Assembly: GCA_020354125.1 (NCBI GenBank)
Contig: CP070643.1
Location: 2,239,372 to 2,303,371 of the forward strand
Length of the DNA: 64,000 nt
Source of the DNA: Betaproteobacteria bacterium
GTDB lineage: Bacteria > Pseudomonadota > Gammaproteobacteria > Burkholderiales > Eutrophovitaceae
Direction: 5' to 3'
The position numbers and the translations under genes were made by a program. The notes beneath the pieces are model-generated. The model did not search any database. It saw nothing but the letters and a program-made list of their open reading frames with translations, and was not told the origin of the DNA. Position 1 is the stretch's first letter. Every line of letters starts with the position of its first letter. This document shows positions 36,063 through 44,493 of the stretch, piece after piece.

Positions 36063-37361
36063 ATGAACCAGCGAGTAATTCTCCGCCGGCTCACTCAGAC
36101 CGTCTTTGTATGTCTGACTGCAATCGCAGCACAGGCACAGGCGCAAGACGCAGAGGCCGACTTTCTGACCACCGCACGCGCAGGTGGTGGCGTGGTTGAC
36201 TTCGGCAGTCCGAATGCAGTCACAAACCGGATTGCCGAGGACACGGAACCGCGCGAAGCGCTCGTCAAGGAACGGGCACTGCAGCCGTGGTTCGACTGGA
36301 AAGAATCGCTTCAGGAAAGAACCGGAGTCGCTCTCGGTCTCGATTACTCCAGCCTGTTCTTGTGGTCCGACCCGAGCATCGGCGATGACAAAGCCTCAAG
36401 CGGAATGGTCCGCTTCTTTGGTTCGTGGGACGCGTTTGGACGGGACACCAAAAACACCGGCTCATTGGTTTGGAAAGTTGAAAACCGCCACCGTTATGCC
36501 GACATTGCGCCCGGTGGATACGGGTTGGGTGAACTTGGCTACGTGGGTTTTATCGGCGCACCGTTCAGTAATGAAGGAACGCGCTGGACCAACCTTTACT
36601 GGAAGCAGCGTTTGAACGAGGGCCGTGCGACCTTGCTGGGCGGCTATCTCGATGTCACTGACTACGTCGATGTCTGGGCCGGCGCCGATCCGTGGACGCG
36701 ATTCACCAATCTCGCTTTCAGTACCGGCTCGGCTAGCATGTTTCTGCCAAATGGCGCCGCTTTGGGTGCCGCCGGCGCCACGATGCTGAACAACAACTGG
36801 TATCTGATCGGCAATGTGACCAACGCCTACGCGGATTCGACTGATCCGTTCAAGGACAGCTTCGAGCGGTTCTTCGGCGACAGTGAATACTTCTCCAGCC
36901 TGGAACTTGGATGGACCAGCTCACAAGACAGGATCTATTTCGACAATACCCACGTGACGCTCTGGCATGTCGACAACAGCCCGCAAGCGGGCGCGATCCA
37001 GGGCTGGGGCGCCAACTTCTCGCATGTCCGCTATGTCGCCGATAAGTGGATGCCATTCATTCGCGGTGGATATGCCGACGACGGTGGCAGCCTGCTACAA
37101 AAATCTCTGAGCGTCGGCTTTCTCTATCAGAAGACACCAGCGAAAAATCTGCTCGGAGTTGGTTTGAACTGGGGCCAGCCAAACGAGTCCACATTCGTAC
37201 CCGGTCTGGATGATCAGATTACGATGGAGGCGTTTTACCGAATCAATATTACGCAGCAATTCGCGCTCACGCCGCAATTACAATATCTGAAGGACCCGGC
37301 ATTGAACCCGGCTGACAATTCACTGTGGGTGGTGGGCCTGCGAATGCGATTTGCCTTGTAA
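36063..37361 (+). CDS. OprB-type carbohydrate porin (second copy)
   Basis: The product has 432 residues with a Sec signal ending AQAQAQD (about residue 28). The mature part starts with WFDWKESLQERTGVALGLDYSS, the OprB opening, and ends LQYLKDPALNPADNSLWVVGLRMRFAL, a barrel-closing strand. It is a clear paralogue of the porin at 31573. It sits between amidohydrolase 1 and the DUF3299 gene, which suggests that it admits the amidohydrolase substrates to the periplasm; that is inference. Confidence 0.85.
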   Translation: MNQRVILRRLTQTVFVCLTAIAAQAQAQDAEADFLTTARAGGGVVDFGSPNAVTNRIAEDTEPREALVKERALQPWFDWKESLQERTGVALGLDYSSLFLWSDPSIGDDKASSGMVRFFGSWDAFGRDTKNTGSLVWKVENRHRYADIAPGGYGLGELGYVGFIGAPFSNEGTRWTNLYWKQRLNEGRATLLGGYLDVTDYVDVWAGADPWTRFTNLAFSTGSASMFLPNGAALGAAGATMLNNNWYLIGNVTNAYADSTDPFKDSFERFFGDSEYFSSLELGWTSSQDRIYFDNTHVTLWHVDNSPQAGAIQGWGANFSHVRYVADKWMPFIRGGYADDGGSLLQKSLSVGFLYQKTPAKNLLGVGLNWGQPNESTFVPGLDDQITMEAFYRINITQQFALTPQLQYLKDPALNPADNSLWVVGLRMRFAL

Positions 37362-37411
37362 TTCCAATGCAATAACGAAGCAATTCAATTCATTCGATCA
37401 TTAACATCATC

Positions 37412-38086
37412 ATGACACCACGTAACTTTTCGAGTCTTCTCATCTGCACCATCCTCAGCTGCGCAGTCTGGACCGCACAGGCGGCACAGCCGCGCGAAAT
37501 GGGATGGGATGATTTGGTACCCGCGAGCGTGGCATTCGACGATCCCTTCGCTGCGCTGTCGCCGGATCACCTCTACCTGCTCGCTACCGTCGCAAGCGTT
37601 CGTGACGCCCAGGCGGCCGGGAACGAAGTCAGTGCCTTGACGCTTGAAGAAGCCAAGGATGCACTCGCCGAACTCGAAGCAGAAGACATCGATGTTGACG
37701 GCCTGCTCGCACGACGCGCCGAGATAGCCGAGAAGCGCCGTAAACAAGCCATGTCCACCAATAACGAGATTGAAGGCACGTTGATACGCATGCCCGGATA
37801 CGTGCTGCCGCTGGAATACGACGGCCAGAAAGTCACTGAATTTTTGTTAGTGCCTTTCGTCGGTGCATGCATCCACACACCCCCACCGCCGCCAAACCAG
37901 ATCGTGCACGTGTTGCTCGACGAATCGAATGCATTTGAGAGCAAGGGTGTGTATGAGCCGGTCTGGGTCACTGGCAGAATTTCGAGCAAAGCAACTACCC
38001 ACAACCTTTATGTCCAGGATGGCTACGGCGACTTTCAGATCGCCTATCGCCTCCAGGCGGAAGTTGTCGAACGATACGAGCAATAA
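37412..38086 (+). CDS. DUF3299-family exported protein
   Basis: The product has 224 residues with a signal ending near AQAAQ (residue 25). A helical, acidic middle part is followed by the DUF3299 core: IRMPGYVLPLEYDG, then the signature GACIHTPPPPPNQIV with a Cys-x-His pair, and YEPVWVTGRIS. The family is periplasmic and of unknown function. The Cys-His-Pro-rich signature may bind a metal. It ends 26 bases before amidohydrolase 2, so the two are probably co-transcribed. Confidence 0.82.
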   Translation: MTPRNFSSLLICTILSCAVWTAQAAQPREMGWDDLVPASVAFDDPFAALSPDHLYLLATVASVRDAQAAGNEVSALTLEEAKDALAELEAEDIDVDGLLARRAEIAEKRRKQAMSTNNEIEGTLIRMPGYVLPLEYDGQKVTEFLLVPFVGACIHTPPPPPNQIVHVLLDESNAFESKGVYEPVWVTGRISSKATTHNLYVQDGYGDFQIAYRLQAEVVERYEQ

Positions 38087-38097
38087 ACCAATAATCA

Positions 38098-38105
38098 GGA
38101 AGGAG
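38098..38105 (+). promoter_or_regulatory. Ribosome binding site fixing the amidohydrolase 2 start
   Basis: GGAAGGAG ends seven bases before the ATG at 38113. It favours that ATG over the TTG at 38107. Confidence 0.7.
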
Positions 38106-38112
38106 ATTGATC

Positions 38113-39648
38113 ATGCGACTGCGATCTTTGGCTCGCACCACGTTTGCCGCGATCAGCTTGATGCTATGCGCGACAACCGCGGTCGTTGCAGCCGATTTAC
38201 CGGACCAGGTCATCCTGTTCAAAAACGTCAATATATTTGACGGCGTCAGTGACAAACTGATCATGGGGCAGGACGTACTAATCGTCCGTAACAAGATCCA
38301 CAAGATTGCCAAGAACATACCGACCGCCGGCAGTTACGAGGTGGAGGTGAGCAGCAGCGGCGAAAGACAAGTGACCGTACTGTCCGACTTCGCACCCACC
38401 ACCTACACCATTACCGTGAAGGAAGGTGACGCCAAGACCGTCAAGAAGAAGGTCAAGGTACAGGTTATCGACGGTGGTGGACGCACGCTGATGCCGGGCT
38501 TGATAGAAGGTCATGGCCATTTGCAGATGAACGGCACGAGCATTGCCGATATCGAAAACAACCGGGCCTGGGAAGATCTGGCGATTCGCTCTACCGTTAA
38601 TGCGGAGAATGCGCTGATGTCGGGCTTTACCTCATGGCGCGACGCCGGCGGCATGGCTGCCGGGCTGCAGCGCGCCATCGACCAAGGTCTGGTCGTCGGG
38701 CCGCGTATTTATCCTTCAGGCGGATTCATCGGACCATCCGGATCACATGCCGACTTTAGAGCCCTGACGACACCCAATGAAACGCTGTATGGCCCGACGA
38801 CAAACGTTGGTCGACTCGGTATGAGCCTGACCGCAGATGGTGTCGATCAGATCAAGGCCGCAGCACGGCAGAACATGATGCAGGGCGCGACCCAGATCAA
38901 GATCATGTCCAGCGGCGGCGTCGTGTCACAGTTCGACCCCTGGCAACTCGATGCCTACTCGGCCGAGGAGATTCGCGCGGCAGTCGAAGTCGCCGATGCT
39001 TACCACACGTACGTCATGTCGCATGCGTACAGCAAAAAGTCGATCATGCGTTGTCTTGAAAATGGTGTGAAGACGATCGAACACGGCTTCATGTTCGATG
39101 GCGAGATCGCTAAAAAGATGGAAGAAGTCGGCGCCTACATGACGACCAATATGCAGGCGTTCTCGCCCGCACTTGGCCAGGTCTCGGCAATTTCCGCCAG
39201 CCCTGCGTCAGCCAGAAAAGCAGCTTCGGCCCAAGAGGCATTCAAGGACTATATCAAGAACGTTAAAAAGTACCGGCCCAAACTCGGCTTCCAGAGCGAC
39301 TGCGTCGGCATGCCGACAGCCTGCAACGCGCAGACCGACCATCAGATTTATCTGGGTGCCAGGTTCTTTGGCAATCACTATTATCTGAAAGCACTCACAT
39401 CGGTAAACGGCGAGATTCTCAAGCTGTCTGGTGAAGTTCGTGATCCTTATCCGGAAGGCAAGCTCGGCGTTGTCGAGGAAGGTGCTTACGCCGACCTGCT
39501 GCTGGTCGACGGCAACCCGCTGAAAGACATCACCGTGATCGGCGGCAACGAGAAGTGGTTCGACGCCGAACCACGGCCGTTCGGCAAAGGCATCGATACC
39601 ATGCGCATCATCATGAAAGACGGCGTGATCCACAAGAACACGTTGTAA
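38113..39648 (+). CDS. Exported amidohydrolase 2 (COG1228 type) with N-terminal insertion
   Basis: The product has 511 residues with a Sec signal ending VVAAD (residue 28). The metal set is intact: His134 and His136 (EGHGHL), Lys263 (IKIMSSGG), His304 (MSHAYSK), His324 (IEHGF) and Asp396 (FQSDCVG). Unlike its two paralogues it has about 40 extra residues (roughly 72-115) inside the N-terminal beta-sandwich, beta-strand-like and Lys-rich at the end (KTVKKKVKVQ). It ends with the paralogue-wide IIMKDGVIHKNTL. The reaction is probably hydrolysis of a peptide or amide in the periplasm; the substrate is unknown. Confidence 0.87.
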   Translation: MRLRSLARTTFAAISLMLCATTAVVAADLPDQVILFKNVNIFDGVSDKLIMGQDVLIVRNKIHKIAKNIPTAGSYEVEVSSSGERQVTVLSDFAPTTYTITVKEGDAKTVKKKVKVQVIDGGGRTLMPGLIEGHGHLQMNGTSIADIENNRAWEDLAIRSTVNAENALMSGFTSWRDAGGMAAGLQRAIDQGLVVGPRIYPSGGFIGPSGSHADFRALTTPNETLYGPTTNVGRLGMSLTADGVDQIKAAARQNMMQGATQIKIMSSGGVVSQFDPWQLDAYSAEEIRAAVEVADAYHTYVMSHAYSKKSIMRCLENGVKTIEHGFMFDGEIAKKMEEVGAYMTTNMQAFSPALGQVSAISASPASARKAASAQEAFKDYIKNVKKYRPKLGFQSDCVGMPTACNAQTDHQIYLGARFFGNHYYLKALTSVNGEILKLSGEVRDPYPEGKLGVVEEGAYADLLLVDGNPLKDITVIGGNEKWFDAEPRPFGKGIDTMRIIMKDGVIHKNTL

Positions 39649-39660
39649 GAAAAGATGACG

Positions 39661-39676
39661 GGGCGCTTCGGCGCCC
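39661..39676 (+). terminator. UUCG hairpin after amidohydrolase 2
   Basis: GGGCGC (39661-39666) pairs with GCGCCC (39671-39676) around TTCG, the same core as the hairpin after amidohydrolase 1. No T run follows, so termination may be partial. Confidence 0.5.
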
Positions 39677-39763
39677 TGCGTTCAGTGGCGAGCGACAAAA
39701 GAACTTTCTTACACACCGCAAACAGCCAAGTATCTTTCAAGGTGACATTACAAAGGAAGAACC

Positions 39764-41014
39764 GTGCGCAAGACTAGTCTGATCGCCAGTTGCTTTGTTC
39801 TGGTGTCCATGTTTTCGGCCAGCTGTTTTGCCGCTGCCAACGCCAAAGTCTGGCCAGCGTCGGACAAGGCGAAGCAATTCGTAAAAGACACGATTGTCAT
39901 CGGCATGCTTGCCAGTCCGTATGGCACCGGCTGGACCAAGAACGAGCAACCTCTGGCCTATTACAAGGAAGCGCGTGCAGCTGGCATCACCGGCCACGAA
40001 CTGACGCTGACAGCGGCGTCAATGAACTGGGATCACTTGATGCAGCAACACAAAGCCTATAGGGAAGCGTTCGCTGAAGAGCCTGAGAACTACATCTTCG
40101 TCAGGTCTATCCGCGATATCGAGGCAGCACACCTCAGGGGTAAGACCGCAATAATCTGGAACTCGCAGACCGCGACCATCCTGGAAGAAGATCTCTCTCG
40201 CATGGCCGCACTGAAAGAGATGGGCATCACCAGCATGATCCTCGCCTACAACGATCGTTTTCGCACCGGCTCCGGTTCGCTGGCAGCCTTCAACGGCATG
40301 GACGACGGCCTGACCAACTGGGGGCGTGCGGTGATCGACGAGATGGTGAAATACGGCATCCTCCTCGACCTCAGCCATACGGGCAAGCAAACCGCTATGG
40401 ATGCAATGGACCACATGGACAAGCACCATCCCGGTGTGCCTTACGTATTTACACACTCACTACCCGCCGGACTGTACAAGGATGAACCGAAAGCCACTCC
40501 GAGGGGTTGCTACCGCAACATCACCGATGAAGAAGCGTTGCGTGTGGTCAAGAGTGGCGGATATGTTTCACCGACCTTCACAGAGTGGATGATGGATGGC
40601 ATCTGGCCGGACGATCTTACCCCGAAACAGGCCGCCGACATGATTGACTACTACGTCAAGCTGCTCGGCGAGGACTATGTTGGTCTTGCTACCGATGACA
40701 TGTACGACGTATCACTGGTTGTCGAGTTCGCCAAGAAGAACGCCGCCATGTATAACGACGGGGGATACATGATCAATGCGTTCAATAAAGGTGCTGACGG
40801 CAGTGCGCCACTGGCGAGGATCCTCGCGGCAGTCACCGACGAGCTGTGGAAACGCGGTTACACCAACGAACAGCTGGCCAAGATTTACGGCGGCAACAAG
40901 ATGCGCGTCTTCCAGCAAGTCTGGGAACAAGCACCGAAAGGCAAGTGGGACGCAGAATACGAAGAGCGCATCAAGCTGCGCAAGGAGCTGATGGAGAAAT
41001 ACGGTACACGTTAA
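39764..41014 (+). CDS. Exported M19 (renal dipeptidase) family protein, divergent metal site
   Basis: The product has 416 residues from a GTG at 39764, which has AAAGGAAG upstream; a signal ends near CFAAANA. The M19 fold is indicated by [49 protein letters not shown] (His205) and YVFTHSLP (His231). The canonical His-x-Asp near the start (expected around residue 47) is replaced by VIGMLAS, and the bridging Glu position is Asn/Ser. This is like a divergent M19 subgroup that also lacks these ligands. It may therefore be inactive as a dipeptidase or use another site. It lies between amidohydrolases 2 and 3. Confidence 0.8.
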   Translation: MRKTSLIASCFVLVSMFSASCFAAANAKVWPASDKAKQFVKDTIVIGMLASPYGTGWTKNEQPLAYYKEARAAGITGHELTLTAASMNWDHLMQQHKAYREAFAEEPENYIFVRSIRDIEAAHLRGKTAIIWNSQTATILEEDLSRMAALKEMGITSMILAYNDRFRTGSGSLAAFNGMDDGLTNWGRAVIDEMVKYGILLDLSHTGKQTAMDAMDHMDKHHPGVPYVFTHSLPAGLYKDEPKATPRGCYRNITDEEALRVVKSGGYVSPTFTEWMMDGIWPDDLTPKQAADMIDYYVKLLGEDYVGLATDDMYDVSLVVEFAKKNAAMYNDGGYMINAFNKGADGSAPLARILAAVTDELWKRGYTNEQLAKIYGGNKMRVFQQVWEQAPKGKWDAEYEERIKLRKELMEKYGTR

Positions 41015-41038
41015 TCACAATCTCTAATAAGCTGAAAA

Positions 41039-41068
41039 AAGCCGCCTCGTGGGGCGGCTTCTTCTTTT
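41039..41068 (+). terminator. Rho-independent terminator after the M19 gene
   Basis: AAGCCGCC (41039-41046) pairs with GGCGGCTT (41053-41060), followed by CTTCTTTTT. The hairpin ends 20 bases before amidohydrolase 3, so that gene needs its own promoter or depends on read-through. Confidence 0.8.
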
Positions 41069-41088
41069 TATACAAATGAGGAAGAGCC

Positions 41089-42435
41089 ATGCGTTTTCTG
41101 AATTTCGTCCTTCTCGCTAGCTTCGCATATACGCCGTCATTCGTTGCCGCTGAAATCGGCGATGCTCCAACGCAAACGCTGATCCGCAATGTCAATGTCT
41201 TCGACGGCAAGAACGAGAAACTGGCGATGGGTCAGGATGTGCTGGTGGAGGGCAACCTGATCAAGAAGATTGGCAAAAGCCTGAAGGCGCGCACTTCGGC
41301 AGCGATCATCGACGGCGGAGGGCGTACGCTGATGCCAGGCCTCACCGATGCGCATGTCCATCTGATGTTGGGCGACGCGCCGGCCAAATCAATTTACGAG
41401 GAAACCTGGGGATACGTCGGCGCCCAGTCCGTGGCCGCGGCAAAAGCAATGTTGTTGCGCGGCTTTACCACGGTGCGCGACGTGGGTGGTCCAGTTGCCG
41501 GATTGAAGCAGGCGATCGACGAAGGCCTGGTGGAAGGGCCTCGCATTCTTCCCTCAGGGCCTTTCATCACCCAGACCTCTGGTCACGCCGATCTCGAAAC
41601 AAGCAAGTTCAAGCTCTCGCCTTATTTCTCCGGCGTGCCAGACAAGATGGAAATCATGGGTTGGGGTTTTGTCGCGGACGGTGTTCCCGAGGTGCAGAAA
41701 GCGGCGAGGGAGGCACTTCGCACCGGTTCAACGCAACTGAAAGTCATGGCGGGCGGCGGCGTGTCGAGCTATTTCGACCCGTTGGACACGACGCAATACA
41801 CACTGGAAGAGATGAAAGCCATTGTGACCGAAGCAAGAAATTGGGGCACATACGTTGCGGCACATGCCTATACCGATGTTGCTGTGAAGCAGTGCATCGA
41901 AGCTGGAATAAAGAGCATCGAGCATGGACCGTTTCTGCAGGAAGACACCCTGAAGCTGATGGCGGAGAAAGGCGTCTGGCTTTCGCCTCAGGCATATCTT
42001 TTTGGCCTGACACCCGAACAGCTCAACATCGTGGGCACGCCCAGCGAGCCGAAAATGCGGCAGGTGAATGAAGGTTCCGCCAACCTGATGAAGTGGGCCA
42101 GGAAGTACGGCGTCAGGATTGCCTGGGGAACTGACCTGTTTGGACCGCCGGCAAAACAGGCACAACAGCCACAGGAATTCATCGCTCGAGCGAAGTTCTT
42201 TACCCCGTACGAGATACTGAAACAAGCGACATCAGACAATGCCGAGCTATTCAAGTTGAGCGGACTACGTCATCCGTATCAAAAGGGCGCCCTTGGTGTC
42301 ATCGAAGAAGGCGCCTACGCCGATCTGCTGCTGGTCGGTGGCAATCCGTTAGACGATATCAAACTCATGGCTGACCCCGGAAAGAACTTTCACATCATCA
42401 TGAAAGACGGCGTAATCTACAAGAACACGTTGTAA
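41089..42435 (+). CDS. Exported amidohydrolase 3 (COG1228 type)
   Basis: The product has 448 residues with a Sec signal ending SFVAAE (about residue 21). The metal ligands are complete: His89 and His91 (DAHVHL), Lys218 (LKVMAGGG), His259 (AAHAYTD), His279 (IEHGPF) and Asp349 (WGTDLFG). The ends form the usual beta-sandwich. It shares IIMKDGVIYKNTL with amidohydrolase 2, and the first bases after both stops are alike, pointing to duplication. It is probably a periplasmic Xaa-Pro-like peptidase or amidase. The gene for the amidohydrolase-porin fusion follows. Confidence 0.87.
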   Translation: MRFLNFVLLASFAYTPSFVAAEIGDAPTQTLIRNVNVFDGKNEKLAMGQDVLVEGNLIKKIGKSLKARTSAAIIDGGGRTLMPGLTDAHVHLMLGDAPAKSIYEETWGYVGAQSVAAAKAMLLRGFTTVRDVGGPVAGLKQAIDEGLVEGPRILPSGPFITQTSGHADLETSKFKLSPYFSGVPDKMEIMGWGFVADGVPEVQKAAREALRTGSTQLKVMAGGGVSSYFDPLDTTQYTLEEMKAIVTEARNWGTYVAAHAYTDVAVKQCIEAGIKSIEHGPFLQEDTLKLMAEKGVWLSPQAYLFGLTPEQLNIVGTPSEPKMRQVNEGSANLMKWARKYGVRIAWGTDLFGPPAKQAQQPQEFIARAKFFTPYEILKQATSDNAELFKLSGLRHPYQKGALGVIEEGAYADLLLVGGNPLDDIKLMADPGKNFHIIMKDGVIYKNTL

Positions 42436-42562
42436 GCGAATGGCAGAATGCCAGGGCGCCCAGCGTTCGAGACGAGCGGATTGTTCCAATCCCAGCCCAA
42501 GTTCCGGACTGTTCAAGATTGACTGTGTGCAACACTCGGTGCCATGTTTCGAGTTGATTAGC

Positions 42563-44254
42563 ATGCAAATCATTTCGCAATTACAGGCTTGTTCACGATT
42601 CGCCTACTGGACGCTCGCAGTTGTTCTCCTGCTGGCCAACATCGACAACGGACACGCGCAGGAAGCGACAGCAGAGCAAAGCATTCTGATTCGCAACGTC
42701 ACACTGGTTGATCCTACTGGACAAGCGGAAGACCGCCTCGTAAACGTCCTGATTCGAAAAGGCGAGCTGGAAATCATTACTGAAGACAAGATCGCGTCGA
42801 GTGAAGCCGCACTGGTGGTCAATGCCGACGGCGGTTTCTTGCTCGGCAGGCTCGTCGTTGGCGAAGCACCGAACTTCATGATCCTGCGAGAGGATCCGCG
42901 CACCAACTTCGACGTGCTATTGGACACGAAGACATGGGCGAGCTTCGCGATTCATGACGGCAAGATCGTCAAGAACGATCTCTTCGATACGTCAACGCAT
43001 GAAATTGCCGAAGAGCCGAAGAGAAGTGGCTGGCTGGCGTACACACCGCCACCGCTGGCCGTACCGTTGAACTATCGCGACACCAGCAAGTGGAACCGTT
43101 TCGAATCGAAGTGGATTTCAGGAATCGTCACGGGCGCCTTGGCGCTCGACCGAATGAACTGGGTGTCGCAAAGTGACACCAATCGCGCGCAGTTTGGTGA
43201 CCTGTCCAGCCTTGACGGCGGAGAGATCAGGGCATTTCGAGCTGGCGTATTCGGCACCATCAACTTCGACAAACCATGGGTCTATGCACTCGCGGGCGCC
43301 ACCCACGCCTTCGACAAGGGCTTTGAAGTCGAGGAAATGGATAGCCTCGAGCTGTTTGACTGGCGGCTCGACATTCCATTCTTTTATGACACGACGATGA
43401 GCATCGGCAAACAGAAAGAACCCATTTCGATGGAACGTCTCATGGGCATGGTGTTTCTGCCCTGGCAGGAGCGCTCCGCCGCTGCCGATGCGCTACTGCC
43501 TTCGCGTAACGTCGGCGTTGTATGGAGCGGAAACGCACCGCAGCGCTATTCAACATGGGCTTTCGGTGTCTTCAACCCCGGGCTGGACGCAGGACAAAGC
43601 GTAGACGAAAACGCGACCCAGTTCGTCGGCCGTTTGACTTGGGCTCCGTTTCGTTCCGAAGACGAGAGCAATCTGCTTCACCTGGGTTTCGGTTACCGCT
43701 ATTCCAATATGAAAGCAGGGTTTCGATTTTTCACCGAGCCGGAGTTCAACAAGTCACCAATCTTCGTCGACACCGGGTTCGGAACGGATACCGGCCTGCG
43801 CCCGGCCGACGATACGTCAACCTACAACCTCGAGTTATCCTGGCGAAAGGGGCCGGTCTGGCTGGCATCCGAGTACTTTCGTACCGATGTGACGAATCCT
43901 TCACTGTATGACCCGAGCTTCACCGGTTATTTTGTTTCGGCGTCCTGGGTACTAACCGGAGAGATGCGCCCGTATAACAAGAACAACGGCTTGTTCCGGC
44001 CCGTACCGGTTGCCAAGACGGTCTACCAGAATGGCAAGGGGGCATGGGAAATCGGTGCGCGTTACTCGGATACCGATCTCGATGATGGCCTGGTCAACGG
44101 CGGCGAAATACAGGTCGCTTCGCTTGGACTGAACTGGTGGTTGACACCCGCCTTTTCGTTTGGCGGGAATTACCGCTACATCTGGAACGAATTGAACGGC
44201 GTTGCCGGCACCAGCAGCGGCTTCGATTTGCGCTTGCTGTTGATGCTGGATTGA
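42563..44254 (+). CDS. OprO/OprP-type porin with an N-terminal amidohydrolase beta-sandwich
   Basis: The product has 563 residues from the ATG at 42563, with a signal ending HAQE (about residue 33). Residues 41-139 match both halves of an amidohydrolase composite beta-sandwich (ILIRNVTLVDPTGQAEDRLVNVLI joined directly to GEAPNFMILREDP and FAIHDGKIVKN), with the TIM barrel and all metal ligands missing. From about 165 on the protein is a phosphate-selective-porin-like barrel with many amphipathic strands (TWAFGVFNPG; LHLGFGYRYS; YNLELSWRKGPVWLASEYF) and ends LRLLLMLD. The amidohydrolase part cannot be catalytic. It may plug, gate or dock the periplasmic hydrolases, which is inference. Confidence 0.8.
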   Translation: MQIISQLQACSRFAYWTLAVVLLLANIDNGHAQEATAEQSILIRNVTLVDPTGQAEDRLVNVLIRKGELEIITEDKIASSEAALVVNADGGFLLGRLVVGEAPNFMILREDPRTNFDVLLDTKTWASFAIHDGKIVKNDLFDTSTHEIAEEPKRSGWLAYTPPPLAVPLNYRDTSKWNRFESKWISGIVTGALALDRMNWVSQSDTNRAQFGDLSSLDGGEIRAFRAGVFGTINFDKPWVYALAGATHAFDKGFEVEEMDSLELFDWRLDIPFFYDTTMSIGKQKEPISMERLMGMVFLPWQERSAAADALLPSRNVGVVWSGNAPQRYSTWAFGVFNPGLDAGQSVDENATQFVGRLTWAPFRSEDESNLLHLGFGYRYSNMKAGFRFFTEPEFNKSPIFVDTGFGTDTGLRPADDTSTYNLELSWRKGPVWLASEYFRTDVTNPSLYDPSFTGYFVSASWVLTGEMRPYNKNNGLFRPVPVAKTVYQNGKGAWEIGARYSDTDLDDGLVNGGEIQVASLGLNWWLTPAFSFGGNYRYIWNELNGVAGTSSGFDLRLLLMLD

Positions 44255-44493
44255 TCCGCAGCAAACCTTTGGCACAGTGCTCGCGCTGTCGAGTTCTGTC
44301 TTTGTGGCATAACCGGAGTCGCATAACCGGCCATCCCAACACGATCGAGCACGGAGCCAGGACCAGGTTTTGCATTCTGCTTCGTCGTGCCGGGAGTACA
44401 GAACTACCGGACCGCGCCAATTTTCACCGTCGCACGCGATAACGTCACTTTCTTTTGCGATAATGAAGATGCCGCGCATACCGGAGAGGCTTG

